Source: Rothia dentocariosa ATCC 17931 | Lineage (GTDB): Bacteria > Actinomycetota > Actinomycetes > Actinomycetales > Micrococcaceae | Direction of reading: 5' to 3' | DNA length: 64,000 bases | Assembly (NCBI RefSeq): GCF_000164695.2 | Contig: NC_014643.1 | Coordinates: 1,240,001 to 1,304,000 of the forward strand | Shown: positions 16,028 through 24,299 of the stretch, piece after piece | Layout: each line of letters starts with the position of its first letter | How positions within the stretch are numbered: the stretch's first letter is position 1 | Translations under genes and position numbers: made by a program | Notes under the pieces: model-generated | Databases searched by the model: none | The model's input: only the letters and a program-made list of their open reading frames with translations | Told to the model about the DNA's origin: nothing

Positions 16028-16627
16028 ATGAACGCCCTTAACTCGGCGAAAGAAAAGATCAGAGTATCTTTCAAAACCGTGACCGATCCGGTACGCCGCC
16101 GCCTCGGAACCGCCGCCTTCGTAGGCGTTCTCGCCGGTATCTTCGGTGGTATCGTCAAATTTGGTTGGGAAGTTCCCTTCCCGCCGCGCACCCCCGAACG
16201 CAATGCAACAAACCCGCCCCAAGCGCTTCTGGAGATGTTTGGGTTCTCGCCAGAAATCACGCATCAAACCTACTCATATCTGGGTAACGATCTGCCATAT
16301 ATGAGCTTTATTGTGCACTTCGCCTTCTCAATCTTCTTTGGCGTGCTCTATAGCGTGGTGGCGGAATACTGGCCGAAAATCAAACTCTGGCATGGTGTCG
16401 CCTTCGGTATTGTGCTCGATATTCTCTTCCACGTCATTATCATGCCCGCAATGGGTGTTGTGCCCGTTCCCTGGGAGCAACCTTTGGGGGAGCATCTCTC
16501 TGAGTTCTTCGGTCATATCGTCTGGTTGTGGTCCATCGAGCTGGTGCGTCGCGATCTGCGCAACCGCCTCACTGGCGAACCGGATGCGGAATACCCCGTC
16601 GAGAGTCGTAAAGTCGCTGCTGCCTAG
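16028..16627 (+). CDS. YagU-like (DUF1440) membrane protein
   Basis: This 199-residue inner-membrane protein resembles the YagU/DUF1440 family. A hydrophobic helix with Gly-rich packing (FVGVLAGIFGGIVKFGWEVP) is followed by PPRTPERNATNPPQ, two central helices (SFIVHFAFSIFFGVLYSV and GVAFGIVLDILFHVIIMP) and a last helix before a charged tail. E. coli YagU contributes to acid tolerance; the role here is unknown. AGGAGACATC before ATG supports the start. It appears monocistronic, with a large hairpin 15 bases after the stop. Confidence 0.72.
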   Translation: MNALNSAKEKIRVSFKTVTDPVRRRLGTAAFVGVLAGIFGGIVKFGWEVPFPPRTPERNATNPPQALLEMFGFSPEITHQTYSYLGNDLPYMSFIVHFAFSIFFGVLYSVVAEYWPKIKLWHGVAFGIVLDILFHVIIMPAMGVVPVPWEQPLGEHLSEFFGHIVWLWSIELVRRDLRNRLTGEPDAEYPVESRKVAAA

Positions 16628-16641
16628 CTGATGACCGTTAT

Positions 16642-16737
16642 AAAGTTCAGGATGCTCATGCTTCGCTTGACAAGGGGTCCCTCATCGCCTGGGAGGCGAT
16701 GCACCCTTAGGTGCTCGCTATGAGCATCCTGAACTTT
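16642..16737. repeat. Long nested inverted repeat (stem of 18 bp)
   Basis: The outer arms are AAAGTTCAGGATGCTCAT (16642-16659) and its exact complement (16720-16737). An inner hairpin CATCGCCT/AGGCGATG sits within AAGGG...CCCTT. The right outer arm ends ACTTTTAG. It may terminate the YagU transcript, but its nested form is more elaborate than a simple terminator. The remaining 230 bases before the next gene show only a ribosome binding site. Confidence 0.75.
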
Positions 16738-16970
16738 TAGTGTGTTCTCGTAACGCAGGCGACGAATTTTGTGCTCGCACACATATTCCGAAGTCATGAC
16801 AGGAATATTAATGATGGAGCCTTCAAAATCCTTGGGATAAAAACATGAAAAATGTGTCTTTTGAGTGGTTCAGCTCATGTTTCCTGCGTTTGCTCAGGCA
16901 TGACCGCTAAAATAAGCAAGGATGTTAAGGCTAAGCTCGCCCTATGGGTGAACTTTGAAAGGAAAAATAC

Positions 16971-18374
16971 GTGTCTGAAGCTGCACGCCCGTTGCGCGTT
17001 GCCGTTATCGGTGCGGGTCCTGCGGGTATCTATGCCGCCGATCTGCTCACCAAATCTGAGGAAGTACGCTCTGGAGCCGTTGAGGTTTCTATCGACATTT
17101 TTGATCGTTACCCCGCGCCCTTTGGGCTCATTCGCTACGGTGTGGCGCCCGATCACCCGCGCATCAAGGGCATTATCACCGCCCTGCACAAGGTACTTGA
17201 CCGCGGTGATATTCGATTCTTTGGCAATGTCGAATACGGTAAGGATTTGAACCTTGTCGATCTGCGCGAGCATTATGACGCCATTATTTTTGCGACCGGT
17301 GCTATTTACGATGCGCCCCTGCCTATTGAGGGTATCGACCTGGATGGTTCCTATGGCGCCGCCGATTTCGTCTCGTGGTATGACGGTCACCCCGATTACC
17401 CGCGCACCTGGCCGCTGAACGCGAAGGAAATCGCGGTGCTTGGTAACGGCAACGTGGCGCTGGATATTGCGCGTGTGCTCTCCAAGCATGCCGATGATCT
17501 GCTCGTCACCGAAATTCCCGAGAACGTGTACGAGGGGCTGAAATCTTCGCCCGTGACCGATGTGCACGTCTTTGGCCGCCGCGGCCCCGCGCAGATCAAG
17601 TTCACCCCCTTGGAGCTGCGCGAGCTCTCTCATTCCCGCGATGTCGATATTGTGCTCTACGAAGAGGACTTCGAGTTCGACGAGGCTTCGGATGAGGCTA
17701 TTCAGACGAATAACCAGGTTAAGACCATGATGAAGACCCTCACCACCTGGCTTACCGACCAGGAGGAGGGCGAGCAGACCGCTTCGCGCCGCCTGCACCT
17801 GCACTTCCTGCAGTCCCCGCACGAGATTCTGGGCGAGGACGGCAAGGTTGTGGGCATCCGCATGGAACGCAATAAGCTTGACGGTAAGGGCGGTATCGAG
17901 GGCACCGGCGAGTTCGTGGACTACCCCGTGCAGGCCGTGTACCGCGCGATCGGTTACTTCGGATCTGAGCTGCCCGAGGTTGGCTATGACGCTGATAAGG
18001 GCGTGATTACTAACGTTGAGGGCCGTGTGGTCGATGAAAATGGCGAGCACGTGCCCGGCCTGTACGCTACCGGGTGGATTAAGCGCGGACCGGTGGGTCT
18101 GATTGGCTCCACAAAGGGCGATGCACTTGAAACCATCACCCACCTGTTGGAGGACCGCGAGAACCTGTACACCGCTCCCGAACCGGATGCTGACACCTTC
18201 AGCGATTACCTGGATTCTAAGGGCATTCGCTATACCACCTGGGAAGGCTGGCACCGTCTGGACGATCACGAAAAGGCGCTCGGTGCAGCATCACAGGATG
18301 CGAAGGGCGAGCCACGTGAGCGTGTGAAGGTTGTTGACCGTGATGAGATGATTCGTATTTCGCGCGGCGAGTAA
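16971..18374 (+). CDS. fprA: Ferredoxin/flavodoxin-NADP+ reductase, FprA type
   Basis: This 467-residue FAD- and NADP-binding oxidoreductase of the adrenodoxin reductase/FprA family moves electrons between NADPH and ferredoxin. The FAD-binding GAGPAGIYAA lies at about residues 14-23. The DRYPAPFGLIRYGVAPDHP region follows, and the NADP-binding VLGNGNVALDIARVL is near residue 155. The C-terminal FAD contact is ATGWIKRGPVGLIGSTKGDA, typical of the family. The start is GTG at 16971, with GAAAGG eight bases upstream. A partner ferredoxin is not in the window. A 464-codon open frame on the opposite strand is a codon-bias shadow. Confidence 0.93.
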   Translation: MSEAARPLRVAVIGAGPAGIYAADLLTKSEEVRSGAVEVSIDIFDRYPAPFGLIRYGVAPDHPRIKGIITALHKVLDRGDIRFFGNVEYGKDLNLVDLREHYDAIIFATGAIYDAPLPIEGIDLDGSYGAADFVSWYDGHPDYPRTWPLNAKEIAVLGNGNVALDIARVLSKHADDLLVTEIPENVYEGLKSSPVTDVHVFGRRGPAQIKFTPLELRELSHSRDVDIVLYEEDFEFDEASDEAIQTNNQVKTMMKTLTTWLTDQEEGEQTASRRLHLHFLQSPHEILGEDGKVVGIRMERNKLDGKGGIEGTGEFVDYPVQAVYRAIGYFGSELPEVGYDADKGVITNVEGRVVDENGEHVPGLYATGWIKRGPVGLIGSTKGDALETITHLLEDRENLYTAPEPDADTFSDYLDSKGIRYTTWEGWHRLDDHEKALGAASQDAKGEPRERVKVVDRDEMIRISRGE

Positions 18375-18416
18375 TAGCTGTACGCAACGATTTTCTGCGG
18401 TACATGAGCCGCAATG

Positions 18417-18467
18417 AAGAATCCCCGCCGGGTCTTCGGCACAGCCCGAAACCGGCGGGGATTTCTT
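18417..18467. terminator. Terminator after fprA
   Basis: The arms AAGAATCCCCGCCGG and CCGGCGGGGATTTCTT form a strong stem 42 bases after the stop. The next 240 bases contain only the tRNA promoter. Confidence 0.85.
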
Positions 18468-18706
18468 GTATCAAAATCATGGTGTGCGCGTGCGCGCGGC
18501 ATATTCTACGCCTTTTTGCTGAACCTGTGTAGGGGATGCGCGGCGCTTACCCGGTCATTTCGTGCTGTTTGCGGGGGTTATTCAGAAAAATTTTGAGAAA
18601 TTTCTGGTGACTATAAAATACCTTCTGACTAGTAACTATGTAGGTGAGCAGGGTATCTTAGAAGGGGGAGTGCGGCGGGTATGAAGAAGTTTTTGAAGAA
18701 TCCGGC

Positions 18707-18735
18707 TTGCACGGCTTAAAAATCTGTCATAGACT
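18707..18735 (+). promoter_or_regulatory. Promoter of the tRNA cluster
   Basis: A -35 TTGCAC and a -10 TAGACT are separated by 17 bases and lie about 50 bases upstream of tRNA-Glu. This is the clearest chromosomal sigma-70-type promoter in the window. Confidence 0.75.
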
Positions 18736-18784
18736 AGTTGAGGTTCGAACGACGGGATGAAAAGAACCCGTTCGCATCGACTGG

Positions 18785-18857
18785 GCCCCCATCGTCTAGC
18801 GGCCTAGGACGCCGCCCTTTCACGGCGGTAGCACGGGTTCAAATCCCGTTGGGGGTA
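18785..18857 (+). tRNA. tRNA-Glu (TTC)
   Basis: The cloverleaf is complete: acceptor GCCCCCA with TGGGGGT, anticodon arm CCGCC-CTTTCAC-GGCGG with anticodon TTC, T-loop GGTTCAAATCC. CCA is not encoded. It is the first of three tRNAs. Confidence 0.97.
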
Positions 18858-18924
18858 CTTGCAAATCCTCAGATTTGCAAAGCCATGTTGAAGAAGCAGA
18901 TTATACCCCTGCCGAATCCAACAA

Positions 18925-18998
18925 GGCCCCGTAGCGCAGTTGGTTAGCGCGCCGCCCTGTCACGGCGGAGGTCGCGGGTTCAAGTCCCGTCGGGGTCG
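18925..18998 (+). tRNA. tRNA-Asp (GTC)
   Basis: The cloverleaf is complete: acceptor GGCCCCG with CGGGGTC, anticodon arm CCGCC-CTGTCAC-GGCGG with anticodon GTC, T-loop GGTTCAAGTCC. CCA is not encoded. Confidence 0.97.
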
Positions 18999-19071
18999 CT
19001 CTGGCCGCGTGATTCAGGTGAAGAAATTCATCACGAAGACGCGGTCGTTGCGTATCTGCTTCGATGCGCAA

Positions 19072-19144
19072 GGCTCTGTAGCTCAGTTGGTAGAGCGTGC
19101 GACTGAAAATCGTAAGGTCACCGGATCGACGCCGGTCGGAGCCA
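19072..19144 (+). tRNA. tRNA-Phe (GAA)
   Basis: The acceptor is GGCTCTG with CGGAGCC, the anticodon loop CTGAAAA carries GAA, and the T-arm is CCGGATCGACGCCGG. It is the last tRNA before the foreign island, whose left boundary repeat starts 79 bases downstream. Confidence 0.96.
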
Positions 19145-19145
19145 C

Positions 19146-19186
19146 AATCCGCCCTCCAGGCTTCTACAGTGGGGGCGGATTTTTTC
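19146..19186 (+). terminator. Terminator of the tRNA cluster
   Basis: The arms AATCCGCCC and GGGCGGATT are followed by TTTTTCTTT immediately after tRNA-Phe. Confidence 0.9.
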
Positions 19187-19222
19187 TTTAACCGCGCCCT
19201 GCTCTCAAGCCTGCGTATTCTA

Positions 19223-19376
19223 TGAGGGTTATTCATTAGGGGCGTGACGCCCCAACCGCCTAACCACTTTTCACCACACAGAAAAACAACGACCCCTCAC
19301 CTCGTACCGGAGAGTGTTCTCGGTGGTGCGGGCACTGTTTTTCTGGATACAAAACCACCCAAATAAATAACCCTCA
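19223..19376. mobile_element. 154 bp MITE-like element, left boundary of the island
   Basis: The element begins TGAGGGTTATTCATT and ends AATAAATAACCCTCA, giving terminal inverted repeats of about 11 bp with weaker extension. The interior is GC-rich and encodes nothing. A copy differing at only a few positions, in the same orientation, lies at 26694-26847, so the pair forms direct repeats around the foreign DNA. The terminal bases resemble the end of the IS5-like remnant at 28003-28026, suggesting a non-autonomous derivative. Confidence 0.75.
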
Positions 19377-20028
19377 TCGTAGTAGGGACTAAACATGTCC
19401 ATGGTAATGACTTTCACGCGACTTCTTACCTGTCTAGAATACCGAAGGAAATGATTGCGAATAGTTGCTTGAGTCCGTCCATCTAGGATAGCTAGGATCT
19501 TTCTTGTATCGTAGTCCTGTGCAATAAAGCTCATCTTTCCTTTCTTGAAGCTATATTCATCCCAACTCATGTGTTCTGGAAGGTTGTTAAGATCAGTCTT
19601 AAATTTGAATTTATGTAACTGACGAATGACTGTCGAAGTGGAGACAGATAAACTTTCGGAGATAGCTGTCATAGGGACTTTCTCAATCAATTTTTGAGTG
19701 ATTTTCTGTTTGACGATGGTTGCGATCTGGTGATTCTTCTTGACTAAGGAAGTCTCTGCGACAGCTATTTTCCACAGTCTTTACAGCGGAAACGGCGTTT
19801 TCTCAATCGAATGAGAGTCTTGTAGCCAGCACATTCGAGGTAGGGGATTTTGGATTCTTTTTGAAAGTCATATTTAGCCATTTGTCCTTGACAGTTGTGA
19901 CATTTAGAGGCAGGATAATCGAGCTTAGCAATGACTTCTTTATGCGTTCCAGCATCAAGATAATCTAAGATAATAATATTTTTGTCATTCATTCCAAGTA
20001 TGTTTGTGATAAAATTTAATTGTTCCAT
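19377..20028 (-). pseudogene. ISL3 family transposase, N-terminal half, frameshifted
   Basis: The first 87 codons (MEQLNFITNILGMNDKNI...) encode the zinc-finger-like N-terminus with CHNC and CKDC pairs. A stop then follows at GGAAAATAG near 19765. The sequence continues in another frame (SLSVSTSTVIRQLHKFKF, then MSWDEYSFKKGKMSFIAQDY) up to the first DDE residue region, VITMDMFSPYYD, where the 154 bp repeat interrupts it. One extra A at the frameshift would restore the frame. The catalytic core is missing, so the fragment cannot work alone. Confidence 0.85.
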
Positions 20029-20150
20029 AAGATTCTTTCTAATGAGGGTTTGGTCACTTTTTCATTATAGGTCTTATGGGGTTTTTTCTACAACAAAATA
20101 GACTCCATAATTCCTACAGTGGTTTTACCCACTACAGAAATTATAGAGCC
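19377..20150 (-). mobile_element. IS1167-like (ISL3 family) element, 5' part, truncated
   Basis: The right end carries an ISL3-type terminal repeat; on the minus strand it reads GGCTCTATAATTTCTGTAGT and continues GGGTAAAACC. The transposase starts at 20028, and the element is cut off at 19376 by the 154 bp repeat. The remaining 3' part of such an element lies at 25947-26693. Codon use and AT-richness are streptococcal, unlike the flanking chromosome. Confidence 0.85.
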
Positions 20151-20154
20151 TAAA

Positions 20155-20191
20155 AAAGACGCTCCACTTACTCATAAGTGGGGCGATTTTT
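20155..20191 (+). terminator. Terminator left at the island's inner left edge
   Basis: The arms CGCTCCACTTA and TAAGTGGGGCG are followed by ATTTTTCTCTTT. It would have ended a gene now lost to the left of the IS end, and it separates the toxin fragment from the IS. Confidence 0.75.
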
Positions 20192-20221
20192 CTCTTTACG
20201 CCGTTTGGCTTCTCATTCCAG

Positions 20222-22175
20222 TTTTGCCCAATTAGTTCACATACTTACACCACCACGGAGCACTACAGTATTTCAGATATTGTCAATAGCGACAAGACCC
20301 CGATACCCGCCGCCAAGGAACTCTACGATGCCAAACTCAAGCTGGCAAAAGAAGGCTTGGCGAAGATTGAGAAAGAAGATCATGAGAAGTACGAAAAGCT
20401 CAAGGGTTTGAGCGACCAACAACTCATGGAAGCTATGTTTCCGACGCAAGTCGGCGAGTATGAGCGGGCGCGCTCGACTTGGAAGGAGAACAACAAGGGC
20501 TGGTTGCAGTGGGTTGAAATTGATAGCAGTGGGTGCCATTATCGCGGGGAGTGTCCTGAGCGGAGGAACACTCGCTCCTATCCTTATCGGAGCAGGGACA
20601 GCTTACCTGGTGGCAGATAGCGGTTATCAGGCGGTTAGCGGGGAGACCATTTCGGGGAAACGGTTGACTGACGGGGAGCGCATCTGGGCAGGTGTGGACC
20701 CAGTCTTGACGGCAGCGACCGGTGGCTTTGCGACCTATGCCAGCGTGCTTGCCAAGACAGGGAAAGCCGCAACGACGACGGTACAGACGGTCGGCAAGGT
20801 TGTCAATTATGCCGATGATGCCAATGACATCGCTCATACGGTGACCGCGATGCAGGATGACCCCTTGGGCGCAGCACTCCAATTTGGAATAGGGCGTGCG
20901 ATTGGTTATGGCTCGAATGTCTTAGGCAATAAAGCCCGAGCAAGATTTGGCAAGGGTGGCAGTGGAGCTGATGTGGACTTGCCAAGTAGTGGGAAAGGTG
21001 TGGATCTGCCAGCAGGCAATGCAGGCTTGAAGACCCATGCGGACACAGATGTGGATCCGTCTACGCTTGGTACAGGCAAGAAGCCAAAACCAGAGATTCA
21101 GACGCCTCAACATCAAGAAATACCAAGCCCAAGCAAGAAGCCAGAGCTTGATGTGACGAAGACAAGCAAGCCTGAGATTGACCGTGCAAGCAGTCCAGAG
21201 ATAACTGGTCCAAGTAAGAAGCCAGAAATTGATACCACTAAAACGGCGAAACCCGAGATTGACAATCCAAGCCGTCCAGCGGTGGATAAGACCAACAGCA
21301 AGCCGAGCGAGATTGATACAGGCAAGACGGTGAAACCGGAGGTCAGCCAAGCTCGTCCGAGCGAGGTGGCGTCACCAAACAGTCGTCCAAAAGAAGTGGA
21401 TGTGACCAAGAAGCCAGACATTGAAGTCAGTCGCCCAGCCGAAGTCAATCCGACCAAGATTAAGCCAGAAATGGAAACCAAGGTCAAACCGGACATTGAC
21501 GCTGCGGCAGCTAGTGCTAGTGCCGTTCCGAAGGTCAAGGCGCAAGAGCCCGACCTCCCCAAAGCGGGACAACCCGAAGTCACCCCTGACGCTGGCAAGA
21601 AAGTGCAGAAGCCAGAAGAGGTGGATACCGAAGCCACTAAGGCTGGGAAGGTTGAGGAGGAAGATACAAATTGGGGCCCAGATGAAATTTCGCGTTTACG
21701 AGAGGATTGGGGAGTTCCAGAAACTGACACACTTGCTGTTGCAAAAACAGATATAGAAGGTCTAGAAGACATAGTATTTAAAGGAGGCTCTCCAAGAGTT
21801 AGAAAAGAAGCTGGTCTAGATGATTTAGATGTGTTAAAACCAGATAGAGCGATTAAAAGTTCTGGTAAAATTGCGTCTGCGACTCGTCATGCCGAGGAAG
21901 ATGTGGCAAATGAGTTCGTTGAAGCTGTGGAAAAAGCAGGTTTATCAAACGAAGAAGTTAAGGGAGTCTTACACTTGTATCAATCAAATCCAAGTGGAGT
22001 ATATCCTACTTGTTTAAGTGGTTTAGGTAATCCCGATAAGGCATCTGGAGTAATAAAACAACTAAGTGAAAGATACCCAAATTTAAAGATAAAAGTATCT
22101 TCCAATCAAGTTGAAGGTGTCCGAGTGACAGGAAGATCAAACTTTACTGTTCAAAACGGGAAATATGTTGATTGA
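20222..22175 (+). pseudogene. LXG-type polymorphic toxin, 5'-truncated and frameshifted, deaminase-like C-terminus
   Basis: No start codon or N-terminal LXG domain is present. Reading opens in frame with SHTYTTTEHYSISDIVNSD and PIPAAKELYDAKLKLAKEG. At about 20522 the frame changes (WVEI, then IAVGAIIAGSVLSGG) and continues to the stop at 22175. The order is: pre-toxin region with hydrophobic stretches (20530-20960), a Lys-Pro-Glu repeat linker (about 21085-21640), and a roughly 150-residue C-terminal domain. The latter has HAEEDVANEF (His codon 21888) and later NPSGVYPTCLSG, the layout of SCP1.201/YwqJ-like deaminase toxins. The usual CxxC zinc site reads YxxC here (Tyr codon 22002). Truncation, frameshift and this change suggest a decayed or orphan cassette. 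The next gene, eight bases on, is the likely immunity gene. Confidence 0.75.
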
Positions 22176-22183
22176 GGTGAAAA

Positions 22184-22675
22184 ATGGAAAATTATAAATT
22201 AGCAAACTTCATGCAAATCTTGACGGAGTGTTTACCGTCATATTTGAAGAAAAAGGAAGATATTGTTTTTGTCAAAAAGACGCTTGAGATGACGCAAGAT
22301 TTTCTTTTGGATAAAGAAACGGTGTCTCCTGACGCTTTATATGACCGCTTGGAAAATATAAACGAGGAAGATATTCTTACTTATTTTGACCTTGACAAAG
22401 AAAGTGCTCCGTCAGTCTGGGTCTGCATAGCAGACTTTGTGGCTTATATCTGTAAATTAAGCTACGACGAAAGTGGCGAAAAGTATCTACCCGAGACGAT
22501 TGAAGCGGTGGATGAAGCGACCTTAACAGAGTTTTTTACTCAGTACAAGGAAAATCTTTCTCTGTTTTCAGATTTGTCAGTGGCGGCTACGACTGCTTTG
22601 CAGGAGAAAGAAGTTGATTTGACAGACGAAGCTGTTCATACCTATTATGTACAGTTGTTTGGAGATGATAAATAA
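22184..22675 (+). CDS. Imm6-like immunity protein
   Basis: This 163-residue acidic, mostly helical cytoplasmic protein starts eight bases after the toxin stop, with GAGGTGAAAA as ribosome binding site. Recognisable features are LTECLPSYLKKKEDIVFVKK, a run of acidic residues around NINEEDILTYFDLDKE, and WVCIADFVAYICKLSY. The pattern resembles the Imm6 family, which often pairs with deaminase toxins; the family call is from memory and not verified. By position it should be the cognate immunity protein of the deaminase-like domain upstream. Confidence 0.65.
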   Translation: MENYKLANFMQILTECLPSYLKKKEDIVFVKKTLEMTQDFLLDKETVSPDALYDRLENINEEDILTYFDLDKESAPSVWVCIADFVAYICKLSYDESGEKYLPETIEAVDEATLTEFFTQYKENLSLFSDLSVAATTALQEKEVDLTDEAVHTYYVQLFGDDK

Positions 22676-22677
22676 TC

Positions 22678-23148
22678 ATGGAGTTAAATTTGATTGTTAA
22701 ACAAGTTCTGCTTGATATTGACTTCATCAACCGCTATGAGGCCTTATCAAAAGAATATAGTCCGGAGAAATTAAGAAATAAAACACCGTTAAAATATCTT
22801 GACGGTGAGTTAGTTATGGATATGATTTCAGAGGCTGGCTATATTCCCGGTTTTGACCCCAAAGAGAAATTTTTTAAATTTTATGAAAAGATAGAAGATT
22901 ATCGGTTCGGTCTGCATATTGTACTTTATAATGGAACAGTAGAGCTCATTTGGGCTGTTAAAGATAAAGAAAAATCAATTGCAGGCATGCCGTGGGGAAT
23001 TTATTCCAGATTGATGATTGATCCAGACTATCGTATCAAAATGCCCAATTTCAGTGACTACGACGAATTGGAAGATATTTTAAAAACAGCTTTTACGATT
23101 TATGAGGATTTCAAACAAGTCTTTTTAGAAGTCGCAGAAGTAAAATAG
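22678..23148 (+). CDS. Putative immunity protein, 156-residue family, copy 1
   Basis: This 156-residue soluble protein starts two bases after the preceding stop, so it is in the same operon. It is highly similar to the protein at 25392-25862. Both contain YEALSKEY, KYLDGELVMDMISEAGYIP, FDPKEKFFKFY, LYNGTV and FSDYDELEDILKTAF. I do not recognise the family. The compact size, the position in a toxin/immunity array and the duplication argue for an immunity role. The DNA identity between copies extends past the stop into the next promoter and the next start codon. Confidence 0.65.
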   Translation: MELNLIVKQVLLDIDFINRYEALSKEYSPEKLRNKTPLKYLDGELVMDMISEAGYIPGFDPKEKFFKFYEKIEDYRFGLHIVLYNGTVELIWAVKDKEKSIAGMPWGIYSRLMIDPDYRIKMPNFSDYDELEDILKTAFTIYEDFKQVFLEVAEVK

Positions 23149-23156
23149 AGGTCAAA

Positions 23157-23188
23157 AGAGGGCAATCGTCCTCTTTTTTGCTATACTG
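23157..23188 (+). terminator. Small terminator overlapping the next promoter
   Basis: A stem AGAGG/CCTCT is followed by TTTTTT. It is immediately followed by GCTATACTGG, a -10 TATACT for the next gene. The same composite element occurs at 25871-25901. Confidence 0.7.
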
Positions 23189-23208
23189 GTATCAGCGGGG
23201 TGGAGTAG

Positions 23209-23895
23209 ATGATAGATAAAATAGATTTTTTAAACGAATATAGTTTATCTAGTTCAAGTGTAGAAATTGTGACGGATGAAAGCCAAATTGTAGAGACTCC
23301 AATTCCAAATTTTTGGAAAGAAGCACTTTTGTCAGATAGTTTGGAAGAAAGAAAAGAAAAAATTCTTTCAGTGTGGAAAGAATATTCTTCTTCTGATTTG
23401 CGAAACACAATTTCTTATTTAGGCGATTATTTAAAAAATATAGACTTGATTTGTTTAGACGGCGAATATTCGCTTTTGTATACGATTTTGACTTACCAAA
23501 CAGGAGAAGAAATCTATTATGAAGGGAAGCAACCCGTTACAGCTGAGGTGCTGAAACAAAAGTTTGGAGAAAACGCACCAACTATAAAACAATCAATAGC
23601 AGATTTCTATACTCATATCCACAACGGTTTTTATGATTATACAAGTAAAAGCATGGGGATTGATAACCTTAAAAATGTGAACTCTATGGCAGATTATGAC
23701 TGGGAATATTTGCAACAGTTAGACATAGATTTAATCCCACTTTATAATTTTTTCAGTAACGGTATGGGGGAATACGTTGTTTTAGACATCGAAAATGGAA
23801 ACACCTATTTATGGTCGTCAAGAGAACTTCCTAAAAGGCAGTCTGACTTTTGGGCTTTGGTAGACGAATGGATTATAATTGGATTAGATTTTTAA
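23209..23895 (+). CDS. SUKH-like (SMI1/KNR4) immunity protein
   Basis: This 228-residue protein is probably of the SUKH immunity superfamily: MIDKIDFLNEYSLSSSSVEIV at the start, PNFWKEALL, a central DYDWEYLQQLDIDLIPLYNFF and the late GEYVVLDIENGNTYLWSS. In this group the strand-turn motif around a Trp and the GxxVVLD segment are common. It has its own -10 element 20 bases upstream. A second copy of its start survives at 25923-25946, where an IS truncates it. The cognate toxin is not present. Confidence 0.6.
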   Translation: MIDKIDFLNEYSLSSSSVEIVTDESQIVETPIPNFWKEALLSDSLEERKEKILSVWKEYSSSDLRNTISYLGDYLKNIDLICLDGEYSLLYTILTYQTGEEIYYEGKQPVTAEVLKQKFGENAPTIKQSIADFYTHIHNGFYDYTSKSMGIDNLKNVNSMADYDWEYLQQLDIDLIPLYNFFSNGMGEYVVLDIENGNTYLWSSRELPKRQSDFWALVDEWIIIGLDF

Positions 23896-23917
23896 AACAG
23901 AGAGTATAATTTGTTGG

Positions 23918-23963
23918 TACCCTAAATGTTAATCAAGAAAAGTATAACATTTGGGGTATTTTT
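23918..23963 (+). terminator. Terminator after the SUKH-like gene
   Basis: The arms TACCCTAAATGTTA and TAACATTTGGGGTA are followed by TTTTTG. It is a classical low-GC intrinsic terminator. Confidence 0.85.
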
Positions 23964-23983
23964 GTTATTCAATACAATTTACC

Positions 23984-24011
23984 TTGACATCTTTTCATCT
24001 TATGCTATACT
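23984..24011 (+). promoter_or_regulatory. Canonical sigma-70 promoter
   Basis: TTGACA and TATACT are separated by 16 bases. It drives the tiny frames at 24056 and 24144 and probably the HEAT-like and NADAR genes. Confidence 0.75.
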
Positions 24012-24055
24012 AATTTTATTACTTACTGTCTTTATCTGATGATATAAAAAAGGAC

Positions 24056-24151
24056 ATGGATAAAGTAAATACCATGCTTACAGCAGGTGATTTTTCGGTT
24101 GAGGAAGACCCCAAATATTTAGAACGGGTAAAGTTGATTTTTGATGAATAG
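24056..24151 (+). pseudogene. Small frame, probable gene remnant
   Basis: This 31-codon frame (MDKVNTMLTAGDFSVEEDPK...) can be read upstream in phase as LLSLSDDIKKD without a start codon before a stop near 24018. It ends by overlapping the start of the next small frame. It looks like the C-terminal tail of a lost gene brought next to a promoter, but a real micropeptide is not excluded. Confidence 0.35.
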
Positions 24152-24287
24152 TGTAATAGCAATAAGTTCTAAAAAATTAAAAGAAAAAATTGAAAGAGCT
24201 AAGGGGGATGTAGCGAATGCCCAGAGAGACGGGGAAGTCTTAATCAAGGGTGCCATTCCACCAGAGTATTTTCATTTTATCGAATAG
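24144..24287 (+). CDS. Small protein of 47 residues, unknown
   Basis: It begins MNSVIAISSKKLKEKIERAK and ends PPEYFHFIE; it is highly charged and helical in its first half. It overlaps the previous frame by eight bases and ends 12 bases before the HEAT-like gene, so it would be co-transcribed. No family is recognised. It may be the remains of an immunity or accessory gene, or a genuine small protein. Confidence 0.4.
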   Translation: MNSVIAISSKKLKEKIERAKGDVANAQRDGEVLIKGAIPPEYFHFIE

Positions 24288-24299
24288 AAGGATAAACTA

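Noticed and set aside
16875..18269. 464-codon open frame opposite fprA
   Set aside because: It is a codon-bias shadow of a certain gene, without a ribosome binding site or recognisable domains.
18785..19376. tRNA-Phe as attachment site of an integrative element
   Set aside because: No copy of the tRNA 3' end is found at the right border (26.85 kb) and there is no integrase. The 154 bp repeats explain the borders better.
19755..19775. Programmed frameshift in the ISL3 transposase
   Set aside because: The site is only GGAAAATAG, without a slippery heptamer or a visible stimulatory stem, and the element is broken anyway. A simple mutation is more likely.
20505..20530. Programmed frameshift in the toxin gene
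   Set aside because: No slippery sequence is present at GTTGAAATTGATAG, and the gene lacks its 5' end. Decay or a sequencing error is simpler.
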